Shown: positions 11,631 through 25,000, numbered from the stretch's first letter. The stretch: 64,000 nt of DNA from Bolinopsis microptera (GCF_026151205.1 NC_087075.1:4952858-5016857); one strand, 5' to 3'. Notes: a model not told the origin generated them from the letters alone. Numbers and translations: made by a program.

Positions 11631-12262
11631 TTTCATAAAATAACTAAATAAATTAATTCGTTCAGTCAAGTCACATGATGCTCTTTTGGAGGAAATAAGA
11701 GAATGCCAAAATACAACACCATTCAAGTCATGAGATCGAGTCAAAATAAATTTCTTACTAGCGCTCGATTTTAAAACATATTTTTTATCAATTTTATGAA
11801 CATGCGCGGCACAATAAAAATTTCGGCATTTTAAAAATTGATAGCAAAAGTACTTAAAATTTAAAATTGAATCGATTATTGAAAAAATGATTTAATTGAA
11901 ATAATAACTGATATGAAATATTTTTTTAAACTTAATCTAACCGAGCTGAGAATGGTTTATAAAATAAATTTGACGTTGCTCTAACCAGAGCCCTCTCGCT
12001 TGCAGTAGCGCGCGACCGCCGTAGGCGGCAAAAGAGGCCTATCCTACTTGTGAAACAAGCGCGTCACGCAGTACGCGTAGGCACATGGCTATGTGAAAAT
12101 TTGACGCGCGCAATTTTATTTTTATGATTGATTTATATAAAAAATACCCTCCAATTTAATTAAATTATGATAACAAACGAATGCAAAAATATTATTAAAA
12201 AATTTTAATTTGAAGCATGTTAACAGCGAAATGCAAATCATTCAATATTTATCAAACATAAA
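11631..12262. other. Repeat-derived intergenic sequence
   Basis: AT-rich sequence with a GC-rich island at 11990-12115 (repeated GCGCG and a GCCGCCGTAGGCGGC hairpin). No gene is recognised. Confidence 0.4.
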
Positions 12263-12620
12263 TACGTGAGTTGACGGATGTTACTCGTCTAAATTTCTTC
12301 GAAGTAACGCGCGCCGCCTTCTTCTCGAAACGGCACGAGCTACGAAGTAGTGCGCGCCGGGCCAGATCATTAACAATGGTCAAATACGTGAGCTGCATTG
12401 CTTTTGCTGTATTATATCAATACAATTACATGAAACTTGTAATAATTATTGTGCATTACACAACACGTCTGCGATGTTTTTTAGGCAAACGAGATGCAAT
12501 GATGATCCATGCTTAATTATTTTGCATGATTTTCACTTTAGAACTAAAAACTTGGAGGACTTCGCCGCTTCGACGCGCCGCGCGAACTAGCATTCTTGCT
12601 TCGAAGAAAAAAAACAAGTA
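12263..12620 (+). repeat. GCGC-rich dispersed repeat, copy 1
   Basis: The block at about 12272-12385 (GACGGATGTTACTCGTC through GGGCCAGATCATTAAC) recurs inverted at 23948-24083. The block at 12552-12612 (GGACTTCGCCGC through CTAGCATTCTTGCTTCG) recurs at 45400-45460 and 52670-52715. Shared internal blocks at several unlinked places mark a transposon-derived family rather than a gene. Confidence 0.7.
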
Positions 12621-12904
12621 AATAAATGCAATGGATTTGTACTGGAAAATATGGCACAGTCCGCCAAAACGAAAAAAATGGCCGCAATTCTTTTTATAGA
12701 CTACGAAAGAAGTCATTCCATACGGCTGTGTCCACTGCAATTTTTCATAAAGTTCATACCATGAAGCTAAATAAAATAACACCATCTCAAAAAGGAGAAT
12801 CTCTGGAGTCCTAAATCCGCCACTGTTCCGTGTTCCGGTATTTGCAGAATGTAAAGTAGTTAATGTTAATCTTAATAGTAATCCTAACTTAAATTATTAC
12901 CCAT

Positions 12905-13489
12905 AGCTCCTTGCTTTGGAACGAACAGATAAAAGCATGTATTTCTAAAGCAAATCGTATGATCTGCTGGATTGTAAGGAATTTAGTTATTAGAGAACAG
13001 GTTGAAATGATGGCTATTTATAAAGCTTTGATAAGACCTCATCTTGATTATTGTGTCCAATTGTGGAATCCAGTTGCAGCTCATGGAAGTTGGGGGACTG
13101 TTTTGGAGCTGGAGAGCGTCCAGAGGCGGTTTACCCGTCTTATTGATGAGGTGGGTACTCTTCCATACAGCCGTAGACTGGATCTCCTCAATTTGACAAC
13201 GCTGGCAGAGCGGCCAATACGTGGGGACCTTATTGAAGCTTTTAAAGTAACTAGTGGTTTGACTGAATATTGATCGGGTTTGTTCAGAATGAGCAGATCT
13301 GGTCTTAATCTTGTTTCAACCAATAGATGTAGTAAGAGTGTAACTAAAGTGAAGAATCTCCAGTCTTCTTTTCTTCCGGAGCGAGTCATTCCTTATTGGA
13401 ACAAACTCCCTCCAGATGTCAAGAACTGCTCGACAGTTTTAAGCTTTAAAGTTATATTGGAAGGATATAAGGAAGAAATGATTTCTTAA
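12905..13489 (+). pseudogene. Non-LTR retrotransposon RT C-terminal fragment, second copy
   Basis: This is homologous to the minus-strand fragment at 11020-11630. It reads SKANRMICWIVRNLVI, YKALIRPHLDYCVQLWNP, then a TGA at 13271 exactly where the other copy has Gly (TEY-stop-SG against TDY-GS), then FLPERVIPYWNKLPPDVK to a stop at 13489. The frame is otherwise continuous, so a single nonsense change and 5' truncation disable it. A TTTAC pentamer repeat follows near 13818-13840. Confidence 0.85.
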
Positions 13490-14252
13490 AACAGTGTAAA
13501 TGATTTTTATTTTTGGAATGTTTCAAATGAAGTTTTAGGGAAAATTGGAGGACCCAGTTATTTAAGCAATAAGGAGAGACATAATGAATATCTTTGGTTT
13601 CATCCTTTTGTGGCAAAAAAGCGATTTATTAATCTTTATTCCACTGGGAAGTATGAATAGGGTTATCTTTTGGGGATGCTTTTTGAATTTATTTGAAATT
13701 TTTTAATAAAGTTGTAGTTAATAATTTATTAATTTCAACAAGATATTTATATCTTTCCATATTATATAGTGATTTGATACTTTGTAGACTTTGTGTGATG
13801 ATTTTATGTCATAATTTTTACTTTACTTTACTTTACTTTAGAAGTACACAAATTGGCAGGAAACCAGGACTCATGCTGCTGCTAAGGCAGTAGAGGAGAT
13901 GTGGGCTTCTCTGAGATCTAACACATCCTGAAGCAGCCAAACAGTATGTCCCAAACACTAAACAGCCAAACACTAAATACACTGGTGTTGGGAATTCCCT
14001 CCCCACCCTTCAATAAAGCAGTCAAGAATATTGTGCTGAGCACTGTCAACCAACTAATGTGGGAACTCCTACAATGGAAGACAATGATCAAGACGGCGGG
14101 TAGTTGATGCACCGTTTGCAAGCAAAAGCCACTTTGGTCTACTTGCTGTGAGGTGTCTCAGCTAGATGGGTTGGGTCCCCCCTTTTTTCCCATTTTTTTA
14201 TGATTAAGACAATTAACATAATTGTCAACAAACAGACATGAATTTGTATACA
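13490..14252. other. Intergenic, LINE 3' flank
   Basis: No gene is seen. There is a short pentanucleotide repeat (TTTAC)n at about 13818, and CCAAACACTAAA is duplicated near 13951-13977. Confidence 0.4.
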
Positions 14253-15883
14253 TCTACTATATAAAATGAAGAATTCTTTTTGTCTGTATGTATGTCTGTA
14301 CGACCACCCACGTGTAAATTAGATGAGAAATAGGGACAAGGAAGTTGCATAGTTACCCTAGTAACAGTTTTGAACGCGCACATGCACTTGCAAAGATTTG
14401 CGAACGACATTTTGATCGACTTAGTAGTAATTAAGTTGTGCTCAGTGCGAGCTACATTTTCATCGGCTGTATCTTCGGTTGTGACAGATATTTTTTGATG
14501 CGATAAAAAGTGACTACCAAAGAATACTATTAGACATGACCACAGATACAGTAATCAACACTCTAAACACAACGTAATAACAACAAATTTATGAACAAAT
14601 TTAGTTACATATCAGGAGGTAGTAGGAGCGGCGAAAGCTGCAACCTATATGTTAATAGATCAACATCACATAAAAACTTTCAATACTTGGGGGCAAAATG
14701 TTGGAATAATGTTCCAACAGATCTACGAAATCTGCCCGATGTTAAAAGCTTTAGTGATTCGTATAAGAAACAGCTACTCTCATCTATAACAACAGACCCT
14801 TATTATACCGTCGACAATTCATATGACAAATTTTACACTGCAATCATAGTCGACAATAACTAAGTATCTTCTATTTCTTTCAAATCTGAGGCATATATAA
14901 TTGAAGTGTCGAAAGGATATTCCCTTTTTTACCACCTTACCATTCTGATTGATTCTACACATGACTGACATGTTTTAACTGGAGAAGGGGTTTGCACAGT
15001 GGTAGTTTTATAAACCACATTTAATTTATTAACTTATTATACTTCGTATTTATTTTTGGTGACTGTATCACCCAGTACAGTTTTAACATTTGATAATTGT
15101 ACAGTTTATTGACGACACATTGACCGAATGTTATTTTATATTCTAATTTATATACTAGATATTTTATTTATTTTCCAACAGACGACAACTTCCTGTTTTT
15201 TTTCCTTCTATATTAGTTACTCATATCTCTTGTACAGACTGTTCTACAAGGACATTGACAGATGATACTCATATTAGGCATTCATTATTGCATCTAAATT
15301 ATTTCACTTGCATTAGGTTTAGAAATTTATTCTCTGGTTAACAGATTTCAAATGTTTAATTAATTTGTAGTATGACAGTATATAAGAAGTTATTTAATTT
15401 TGCTTGGGCTGTTGTGTTGACTGTTGGGGTTTAGTGGTGGTATGGAATTTGAATTTTATATAAATTTACACTATGAGGTTGGGGCATTTTGCATAGTAAA
15501 TATGGTTACTACTCCTATATATCATATTATTTGATTGGTATTCGATTTCTGATTATTTCCCTAGGAATATGATTATTATATCTCAATTTGGCTTTAGGTA
15601 GGGTGCCCCGTTAAAAGAACTGGATTCTTCCAGGAAGCATCCCGTGCACAGAGCTTGGTCTACATATATATTAAATTATTAACCATTCATTCTGTATGTG
15701 CACGAAAATTTATTTCAATCAAAAACAAAACCAATCAAAATGCTGTTTTAACAATCTTTGCACATGCATGTGTGCATTCACCACCGTTACCATGGTTACT
15801 ATGCCACTTTCTATTTTTCGTATAATTTGCACGTGGGCGGTCGTACATACAGACAGACATAATCTTTCGAATTATAATATAGA
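14253..15883. mobile_element. Pair of facing Helitron-like 5' termini around LINE debris
   Basis: A plus-strand terminus at 14253 begins TCTACTATATAAAATG, with GTCTGTATGTATGTCTGT and then CCACCCACGTG downstream. A minus-strand terminus at 15883 begins TCTATATTATAATTCG, followed by the same GTCTGTCTGT and CGCCCACGTG blocks. About 170 bp are shared in inverted orientation. Each TC is preceded by A, as at Helitron 5' ends. No CTAG 3' end was located for either, so this may be two broken elements or one element with long inverted repeats. Confidence 0.5.
14591..14863 (+). pseudogene. LINE ORF2 C-terminal fragment, different family
   Basis: The frame reads NFQYLGAKCWNNVPTDLR and SFSDSYKKQL. The W-N-x-L/V-P-x-x-L/D-R pattern near the C-terminus is typical of RT-encoding LINEs. 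It differs clearly from the two copies at 11-13.5 kb. There is no catalytic core and it lies between the facing Helitron-like termini. Confidence 0.6.
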
Positions 15884-16077
15884 TTTTAGATTTTCCAATA
15901 ATACCGTAAATTAATGATAATTTAAGTTATCAAACCATACTTGTGTAAGGTACACAGATCAGTATGGTACACAGATCACTTTTTTGCCTTTATTTGGGAT
16001 GCCCTGTAGTTTCTATTTTAGATATAAACTTTCTGTTTTGACTGTGAATTAATCAATATAATTATTCAGGGTAGTCC

Positions 16078-19000
16078 ATGGCCTCTGCCGTTGATGAAGT
16101 ATCTTCGGCATTGGGATTGTCTCAGAGTTCCAATCCTGGCGATGATCTGAAATCCCCTGAACAACATCAGGTAAGATATGAGGCTATAAGACTATAAGAA
16201 ACTGTAAAATCAATTGAAGTGGTACTGTTGTTCTGGATATTTGTTCAGTCTTTACTGATTGTACCTTTCTTGTGAGAAACTTCTACCATTGACATATTTT
16301 TTGATCTGATTGTAACTGTTGATCAACCATTCTTCCTCTTATAAGATTGATACTTACATATCTTTTATTTCAATCAAATTGCAGGCGAGCATGTTTGCAG
16401 CAAGACAACAATTGCAAGCTAAACACAAAGATTCAAGCAGCTTCCCAACAACCTCTTCTGGAACAAAGAAAGTTGCTGCAATCAAGCCACAGTTCAAACC
16501 TCTTAGCAAGAAGCAGTCCTCATTTGTCACTCCATACATTAAAAAAGAGGACCCCATTAAGGAAAATCCTCAGAAACTTTCACCTCAAAAGAAACCTATT
16601 GTAAAACAGCTTGACAAACTTAGGGAACGTAAGTTGATTTTGATATTTGTTTCATATTCAGTGTCAACAATTCAGATCAGTCTATTATACAGCTGTATAC
16701 GTAGACTGATCCTAATAGTTGACATTATAAACAGTAGTATCTGAAATAACATTATACAGTAAAACCCTGATTTCCTGCACCCAAATTCACCATGGCTGTT
16801 TCGGAAACAGTCTGTATCCTTTTCCCCAAACTCCATGGTAAATCATGGTTTTACTATATTACATCATTTAAATATCCTGGGTAAAACTTTTGACATTTTT
16901 CACACTTACATTCACACTTACATCAAACCTACATGATGTAGGTTTTTCAGCCTTAGTGACATGTGATAATTCCCTCATTAACATGCTAATTGCCTGTTAA
17001 TTAATTAACATTTCAAACTTTCAGCCAGTCCTGGAGACACTGGAAGACAGCTTCCTACTGTAAGCTCTCGTTATCACAGTCCATCATTGAAAAGATCCAG
17101 GGGCCGGCACAACGATGAAACTATTGTGTCAGACGAAGAAATACAGAAAGCTAAAATGATAAAGAAGTCGTTTACCTCACCTGAAAGGAAAACTTTCAGT
17201 CCAAAGCCAAGTCCTAAGAATAGTCCAAAGCTTAGTCCTAAGATGTGCAGCCCCAAGTCTCGTACCGCAGGTTTGAGTTTTATCATTTTTCAAATATTTC
17301 CTTTTTTTGTATAATTTACTGTACGAGACTATAATATTTACTGTGTCACGGCCTCTTTGAGCCTTTTTATTTATCCCTTATATAAAATCTGCATTATTAC
17401 ATTGTATTAATTATAACATTATCACTTTATTTCAAATCAATATGACAATCGTTGCAGGATCACCTAATCACTCACCGATTTTGTTTCACTCACAAACTGA
17501 CGATCTAGTAAAAGATGATAATGACGATAAAGAAATTTACACTCAGAAAACAATTCCTCAGCTTGTTGACACTGAAAATAACACAAGCTCTGTTAAATCT
17601 TCCGACACCAAAGTTCAGCTTAATTCTCTTGATAATTTAAATCATGTTGCAAACTCACATACCGCTATTGTAACATCTGAACAACAAAAAGCATATTTAA
17701 ATGCAATTTCTTACAGCCCTGAAGCTAGCTCATCTCCCCCTGCTAATATGATATCGTTGTCTTCAACGTCACACTCTCCCAAAGAATCAGCTGAGTTAAT
17801 ATCTACATCTAATAAACAACAAATTACCTCTCACTCTAATGAAATCATATCGTCGTTTCCTAACCCAGACACTATCAAAGAAGTAAACCCCTCCGATTCA
17901 ACCGAGAAAATATCTTCACCCCCCAAGCCAGATTTTCCAAAGTCAGAATCTTCTGATCCAGAATCTCTCCAGCCAGACTCTCCTAAAGCAGAATATCCCA
18001 AAGCGGAGCCAATCTCTTCCCAATCTTCACAGCGTAGTACGGCTGATGTCGTCAAGTCTGCAATGGATACACTTCACTCTGAGTCGAGAGTTCTGGTGGA
18101 AACTTATCATGATCACTGCTCTGTTGAACTTGACGTCAAGAATTGTTGTGGAAGTGGGTCTCAGAAATATAACGAGGGTGTTGGATCAGAGTTGGACGGT
18201 GATGTAGAGAATGGATTGCAGAGTAAGGTGGATGATGTTGAAGAATGTGTGATAGAGAATCTACTGACCCCACTTGAAGAGTCGCTGAGTCTCCCGTCAA
18301 GTTCGGAGGGCCTTGTTTTGGTAGAAGAGGCTGATAAGAAGAAAGGAAAAAATAAACATAAAGGAAAAAGTAAAACTAAAAGTTAGCAAAACTTTGAACA
18401 CAATTTAACTTATTTCTGTCATTAACTCATTAACACACCACTCTCAATCTGTCATTCTGTCAATCATATTTTAGATCTGCTCAAATTTCACTTATCAAAA
18501 TAACAATTTGCAATATCCATTGCGAAATCATTCAAATAATCTGTAATATCAATACCATTTCAGCAATCAACTCATCATTCAAATAATCTAAAATATCAAT
18601 ACCATTTCAGCAGTCAACTCATCTGACGAAGTCGACCGTCAAAAAGTCAACGATTTCTTCTCCAACAAATTTGGCCTGTCTTTCTCCACTCCCAAAGGGG
18701 CGGACAGACCAAAACCCCTCCTCAAATTTGCCCGGAAAGACGAGTCCTCGGATGCGGACTACTCCACAGTACAAAGTCCGGGCAAGTTCAAGTCGACTTT
18801 CAGAGCATTGGGTAATGATAAAGTGGAAGGAAAGGAGCCTGATAAGAAGAAGAAAGCTGCAGAGGAGAAGAAACCTGTGCGAAAAGCTGAACCTATGCAG
18901 GTTTGTAACTAAATAGTAATGTAGATTGTAGAGTATTTTATATCAAAATTATATATCATTGATATGACTAAAAGATGAATTAAAAGAATATATGATTTAG

Positions 19001-22000
19001 TAATTGTGGACTTGCAAATCTTTACTCCAGCTTCCTAACGAAAAATGTACCTCCCACCATCATTGCCTGTTCTTAGGAACTTCATACAGCACCATTCCCA
19101 ATTTATACTTAATAGTACGATTGTTTCAAGTGCACTTAAGTTTTCAACTTTGGAGAGCTGTACATTCTACATAATATACAATATAATAATATACATAATA
19201 ATACACATAACATACAATGCGGTATAAACTGTACTAACGTATATCGCCCTGCTGCTAAATACAGGGGTTGTGTCAATTAATGGGAAGATTATACATCAGT
19301 GACGTCACGTGTCACATCAATGTCTCAATGACGTCACGTGCTACGTCACTTAACTCCACAACCATGTATACTTAATGAACCGTATAGTGGTTCAGCCGAT
19401 TCTGAAACATTTAAGTGTACGCTAAGTCATCCTGAGGTTGGGTTCATTGTTCGAAATGTAGTTTTGGTTTCCTGACTTGTACTGAGCCTCTCTGCACTGT
19501 CCAGTGATCTTACCTGTTATAGTTATTGTTAATCTCTCAGTTTGCTTGTAAGTGTTTTGTTATCAGATTGTGGTTGGCTGTTCCTACCACCATGCCAGAG
19601 CTCTTACTCCAAGCAACAGGGACAAAAGGATTTCGCAATTATTTTGGCCAAAAATCGCGATACCGCGAATTTTAACAGACTATACATTAAACTATACATA
19701 AAATTTGTCGCAAATAATGGGAAAAATCGCGATTCCGTACATGCCGCGATTTCCTTTTGTCCCTGCCAAGCAATAATAAAAATTAGCCCCTATATCCACT
19801 CAGTAAATCCTTTGCTAGCACTCGGTCCGCGTGCAAATTTGCAACTTTATCAGCAAATATGGAGCGCTCATAGTATTTTATGTATTGTTCAATGAGATAT
19901 AAGCATAAAGGGCTCAGTGATGCATTGATCAGTCAGATTGAAGATGGACGCGGGCATTGTGATGACTTGATGAGCGATACCGGTCATTAACTTATTATAA
20001 CAGTACTCAAAAGCCTTTAAGTCTATGCTAACTTTTCTAACCAATAAATCACCCAATATTGAGTTAGACACTTGGTATTGTTAAGTACACTAACTGGGCT
20101 AGTTAAACGTCTAAACCTTACTTTCGTGGTTTAACTACCCTAGTTCTTGTAAGATGGTAGGATAGTAACTTTATCCTGAGTTAGTATCCTAAGTTAGTAT
20201 CCTAAGAGTAGAGTGAGGTGATTGCTTTGTGATACACGTACGGATCTACCACAAGAGATGAGAAGCTCTCGATTATACTTTATTTATGAGTTGCTAAGGA
20301 TGTGTTCCTCTCAACCGCTAATGGACTTGTGGGATGATAACTTTTAATTTAATATATTTGGGTTAATCTTGAAAACTTTCCTAGCTTTTATAAAACATGC
20401 ACTAGCATGTAAATGAAAAGGCCCCTTTCAACCAATCTCAAAAAACATTGGGGTCCAGATCTTGTAATACTAATCAAATGATCTTATTTTGATTGTAAAT
20501 CTTTTTCAGAAACAGTCAAGAAAGGTGGAGCAGAAAACGAAGAGAAAGATCGAGAGATCACCAAAACGCCCCAGAAAGGAAGAGCCCAAGAAGAGTCTAT
20601 CAATGTCAGCATCATCTTCAAGCAGCAGTTCTAGCTCGGAAGTGAGTGATTTGTCAAATTGAAAGATTAGATTGTCTGATTGGTACAATTTAAAACGGTA
20701 ATCTTTGTTGTAGTTACCTCTTCGGTACGGGGTTTGTTAATCACATACGTGTTGGACCACCACACGTGCGTTTGGTTGTGGCATGGCCTCTCTAAAATTT
20801 CACTGAAATCAAAAAGATCAGTGGGAATAAGTAATCAAATTGCGAATGAGCACAATTTCCATTCTATAACAGTTTCTATGATAGATCCTTGTGTTTGACA
20901 TAATCGTTCCTAATAAATTGGAAATGTGGGTCATCCCACTTCCTTCCCCTTAAATTATCATTTAAATCGCATATCGAAATGTATATATTATATAGTAGCA
21001 AAGAATTTCCAGCAATCAAATTTTTGGTCGGAACCGGTTGTCACTCCACTGGTACTCCACTTGCACTCCACTTGCACTCCACTTGCACTCCACTGGTACT
21101 CCACTTGCACTCCACTGGTACTCCACTTGCACTCCACTTGCACTCCACTGGTACTCCACTTGCACTCAAACTAAAGTTTTAATTTTAATTTACCATCAGC
21201 AGGATTCGGACTCAGACAGTTGCATGAAACGATCTGCAAACTCAAGTGCAAAGTCAACTACAAAACAGAGAGAAAACAAACCAACCCAGAAAAAGCAACC
21301 ACCGCCACAGAAAAACGCAAAAGAGCAAAAGTTAAAGATCAAGGAGGAGACGATGAAGGCCGAGCTTATCAGAAAGAGGAAGAAGGTTTTTTGCAGCTTA
21401 ATTAATTAAATTTTATCTTGCTGTATATTTCCACTGTTTTGTATCTTCGTGATGCGCGAATTGTATCTTTTAAATTTTTCTGTAGTGTCTATCTGTAGCT
21501 ACTAAATTTTCATAATCACTGTGAATTAATAAAAGGAATAATAAATTAATTCATTGATTAATAAAAGGAACAGTTAATTAATCCAATAATTAATTTTTAC
21601 TATTACATTCCCAGGTATACTCAAGCAGTAATAGTAGTGAAAGTGAGAATGATGAGTTCACACTGAGCTGTACGAATAGTGACAACTTAGAAAGTAAGTC
21701 TAACACTTGCTTTTTAATTATTTTATACATTTTAACAATTACTCTTTAATACTTATCAACACAGTTTGCTTTTTATTACTCTATTACTTTTTAAAATACT
21801 TTCAACGCTAGTCACTAGTATACAAAAGATAATTGGATGTAGGTGCTGACTGATTTATTGCATACATCGCCAGCAGTACTCCATTCTCACAATGGTGTGA
21901 CGTCATGACAGGTGGCGTGACGTCATGACACGTGGCGTGACGTCATGACACGTAAGTGCTGACTGCTGTATTGCATAAATCGCCAGCAGTACTCCATTCT

Positions 22001-25000
22001 CACAACTCCGTATTCATGATGTATGAAAATATAACACTTCTAATATTTATTGGGGACATGTTAAAAGTTTTTAAAATCGCTGTCTCATTCTGGGAGCTAC
22101 TATAATGTAGTATTTATTAAGTTGTTGTGACGTGTAAGTTGTAACATTCTATATTTACGGTAACATTAATCACGAATAGCTGCAAAGCGATACAATTGAC
22201 CTGTCCAAGTAAAGTAAAATAAAGTTTTCGTCTGAGACACATTTTATAAGTTTGTATTTGCTTCTAAATTATTTTAGAAGCTAAATAAAGAAGAAACACA
22301 CAATCATTTTACACGAATAATCATTTTAACAGGTGATATATTTACGTTTACATGAATCATAACCAAAGCTAAGGCTTTAAAACACTTTAAAAATTAAAAC
22401 TCAATAAATACTGGATATGAAGAGCAACAAATTTTATTATTTACAACAGATATTTACTCTCATTATGTAACAATCTCGGAGAAGGAGTCGGATAGTTATT
22501 GGAGAAGGGTTAAGTTAGTTTACACAGTGTGTTACATTACACTAATTGTGATACAACACTAATTATGATATATAACATGTTTACAATCGATAGTTGGAAA
22601 GTTGGAATTAGAGGGAATTGTTGTCAGTGTGCGGCTACAACAGTGCGGCTACAACAGTGCGGCTACAACAGTGCGGCTACATTAGTGCGGCTACAACAGT
22701 GCGGCTACAACAGTGCGGCTACAACAGTGCGGCTACAACAGTGCGGCTACAACAGTGCGGCTACAACAGTGCGGCTACAACAGTGCGGCTACAACAGTGC
22801 GGCTACAACAGTGCGGCTACAACAGTGCGGCTACATTAGTGCGGCTACAACAGTGCGGCTACAACAGTGCGACTACAACACACTGAGTGTGTTGTAGCCG
22901 CACTGTTGTAGCCGCACACCGCACAGGACTACGAACCCCCTCCAGCCAGTTTCAAGCTTGTCGCCCTGATTACATAATGAGCTCAAATTATTTGTTATAT
23001 ATATAGTAGTGTTAAAATTGGTCATATTTTTCGAATTTGCTACTAAGAAATAGCGCACGTTTTCTGGTTAAAGGACTAAAATAGCCTAATTCTTTACTGT
23101 ACACTACCGTAACAACTCAACAGTACATAAAAGAGTACATGATGAAAGAGTAGATCCTATCTCTCAAAGAGTACATCCTATCTTTTAAAGAGTACATCCT
23201 ATCTCTAAAAGACTACATCCCATCTCTAAAAGAGTACATCCTATCTCTCAAAGAGTACATCCTATCTCTAAAAGAGTACATCCTATCTCTAAAAGAGTAC
23301 ATCCTATTTCTAAAAGAGTACATCCTATCTCTAAAAGAGTACATCCCATCTCTAAAAGAGTACATCCCATCTCTAAAAGAGTAAATCATATCTCTAAAAG
23401 AGTACATCCCATCTCTAAAAGAGTACATCCTATCTCTAAAAGAGTACATCCTATCACTAAAAGAGTACATCCCACCCACATCCAGAAAGTTTTATATTTC
23501 CTCCCAGATGCGTTTTTTCTAAATTCTGTGGCCCACTCGCTTCGCTCACAAGTTTGCCTTTTTTTTTCTGTGGCCCGCTCGTTTCGCTCGCAAATTTTTT
23601 CCTTTTCACCCTTTTGAAAAAAGGCAATAGTGAAAGGTTACGAATGGAGGTTTTTGCAGAAAAACGTGGATTTTGGAGAACGAGATAGGTGGGTTTAAAT
23701 ATGTCGTGTGTTCGTTCGTTACCATGCAACGAAAAAGTTGGGCGCGCGCGAGGATTGCTTGCGGAGATGTGATGTATAGATAGCCTGTGATCTATGAATG
23801 CGCGGCGCGACTGTGTATATGATGCATGTAATGTATAATATTACTATTAGGTAATACACCCAATTTGTACGTGGCACGCGTAGTGTATTGATGTGTACAC
23901 GAGTATATATAATTGATTCACGATGTCAATCCTTCGCAGCTCGGTGAGGCACAGTGGTGCATTGACCATTGTTAATGATCTGGCCCGGCGCGCGCTACTT
24001 CGTAGCACTTGCCGTCGGGCCATTTCGAGAAGAAAGCGGCGCGCGCTACTTCGAAGAAATTTAGACGAGTAACATCCGTCAAAGTGGTGCATCTCGCCGA
24101 TCTACCGAAGGTAGAGAAGCGTTGGTTGCGAGAAGCGTTGGTTGCGAGAAGCATTATTTGATGCGCGCGCGACCCAGTAGTGCATCGCGCTACAAATATA
24201 TAATAGTTTACCTTTGCTGATAATTTCTTGAATTACAGATACAAGTTAAGTTCTACGGCAATTGAACTGAATTTCAAGTGTTTCCCGTATTTGATGCATA
24301 ATTGATCAATATTATTATCATGAAGATTGAAGTGAGCTGATTGGAGCTTATAGTTATACTTAAATTTATAGTAAATGTGAAATGGAAATCTAGCGTCCGC
24401 CAAAACGAAACAACGGGCGCAATTCTTGTTAACACTGGACCAATTCACGAGCAGGGACGTAGCCAGGATTTTTCTTTGGGGGGGGGGGGGGGCTGTCGGC
24501 GACCGAAGCAATCCGACCAATCCAGCTGCGCAGCGAGTGAAACAAGCAAGCTGTGGCAGGGGTTTGGGTGCGCAGCCCCCAGCGGGGTCCAGGGGCAGAG
24601 CCCCTTAGCGGGGGCTAGGGGGGCGCAGCCCACCGGAAAATGTTTGCGAAATAGGGTGTTTTAGACGACATTTGGCATTAAAGAAATTTGTAGGACAGCA
24701 ATAAACTGGGATTGAAAAGAATCAAGTACTCAAGTAAATTTGGTAACTTCACAACAGCAATCTGCATTCTCCAATCAGAATATTTCACTGTGTTCCAAAA
24801 CTGACAGGATGTTCCTCTTTGATTTTTATACAATCGAAATATTTTCTTCAAAAATTTCCTCAATTAATTTGTCTCTATTCCAAAAAAATATTTCGAAATT
24901 TAGGAGTAACTTCTCAAAAATTTCCTCTTTTTCCTCCCGTTTTTCCTCCCAAAAAAATTTCCTCCCAGGCTGCCTGGCTAGATGGCGTGTTTCTGGATGT

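Larger units (their letters stand above)
16078..18900 (+). other. ZCWPW1: ZCWPW1 exons 1-5: basic, Ser-rich N-terminal region
   Basis: Residues 1-595 are mostly low-complexity. Exon 3 has five SPK motifs in a row (SPKPSPKNSPKLSPK and SPKSR, residues about 170-192), like the minor-groove-binding SPKK repeats of histone tails. Exon 4 (17458-18369) is Ser/Pro/acidic and ends in a Lys-rich stretch; if its donor is not used, the frame stops at 18384-18386, giving a possible short isoform. Exon 5 has RQKVNDFFSNKFGLSF (18637 onward), which resembles a PCNA-interacting box but lacks the leading Gln at the right spacing. Regions like this are poorly conserved in the family, so identity comes from the downstream domains and phase continuity. 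Confidence 0.7.
18901..20509 (+). other. ZCWPW1 intron 5
   Basis: This holds an AT-rich region (19140-19210), two TGACGTCACGTG sites and the hAT-type MITE described separately. No further exon is seen; phase 0 joins directly to phase 0. Confidence 0.6.

Noticed and set aside
17442-18386. A stand-alone 314-residue intronless gene
   Set aside because: Its first five codons are intronic (acceptor TTGCAG at 17457), phase fits exons on both sides, and the stop lies just past a usable donor; it is treated as ZCWPW1 exon 4.
24233-24664. Gly-rich and Pro-rich frames around the G run
   Set aside because: They arise from the G16 tract and GC-rich repeat on both strands.
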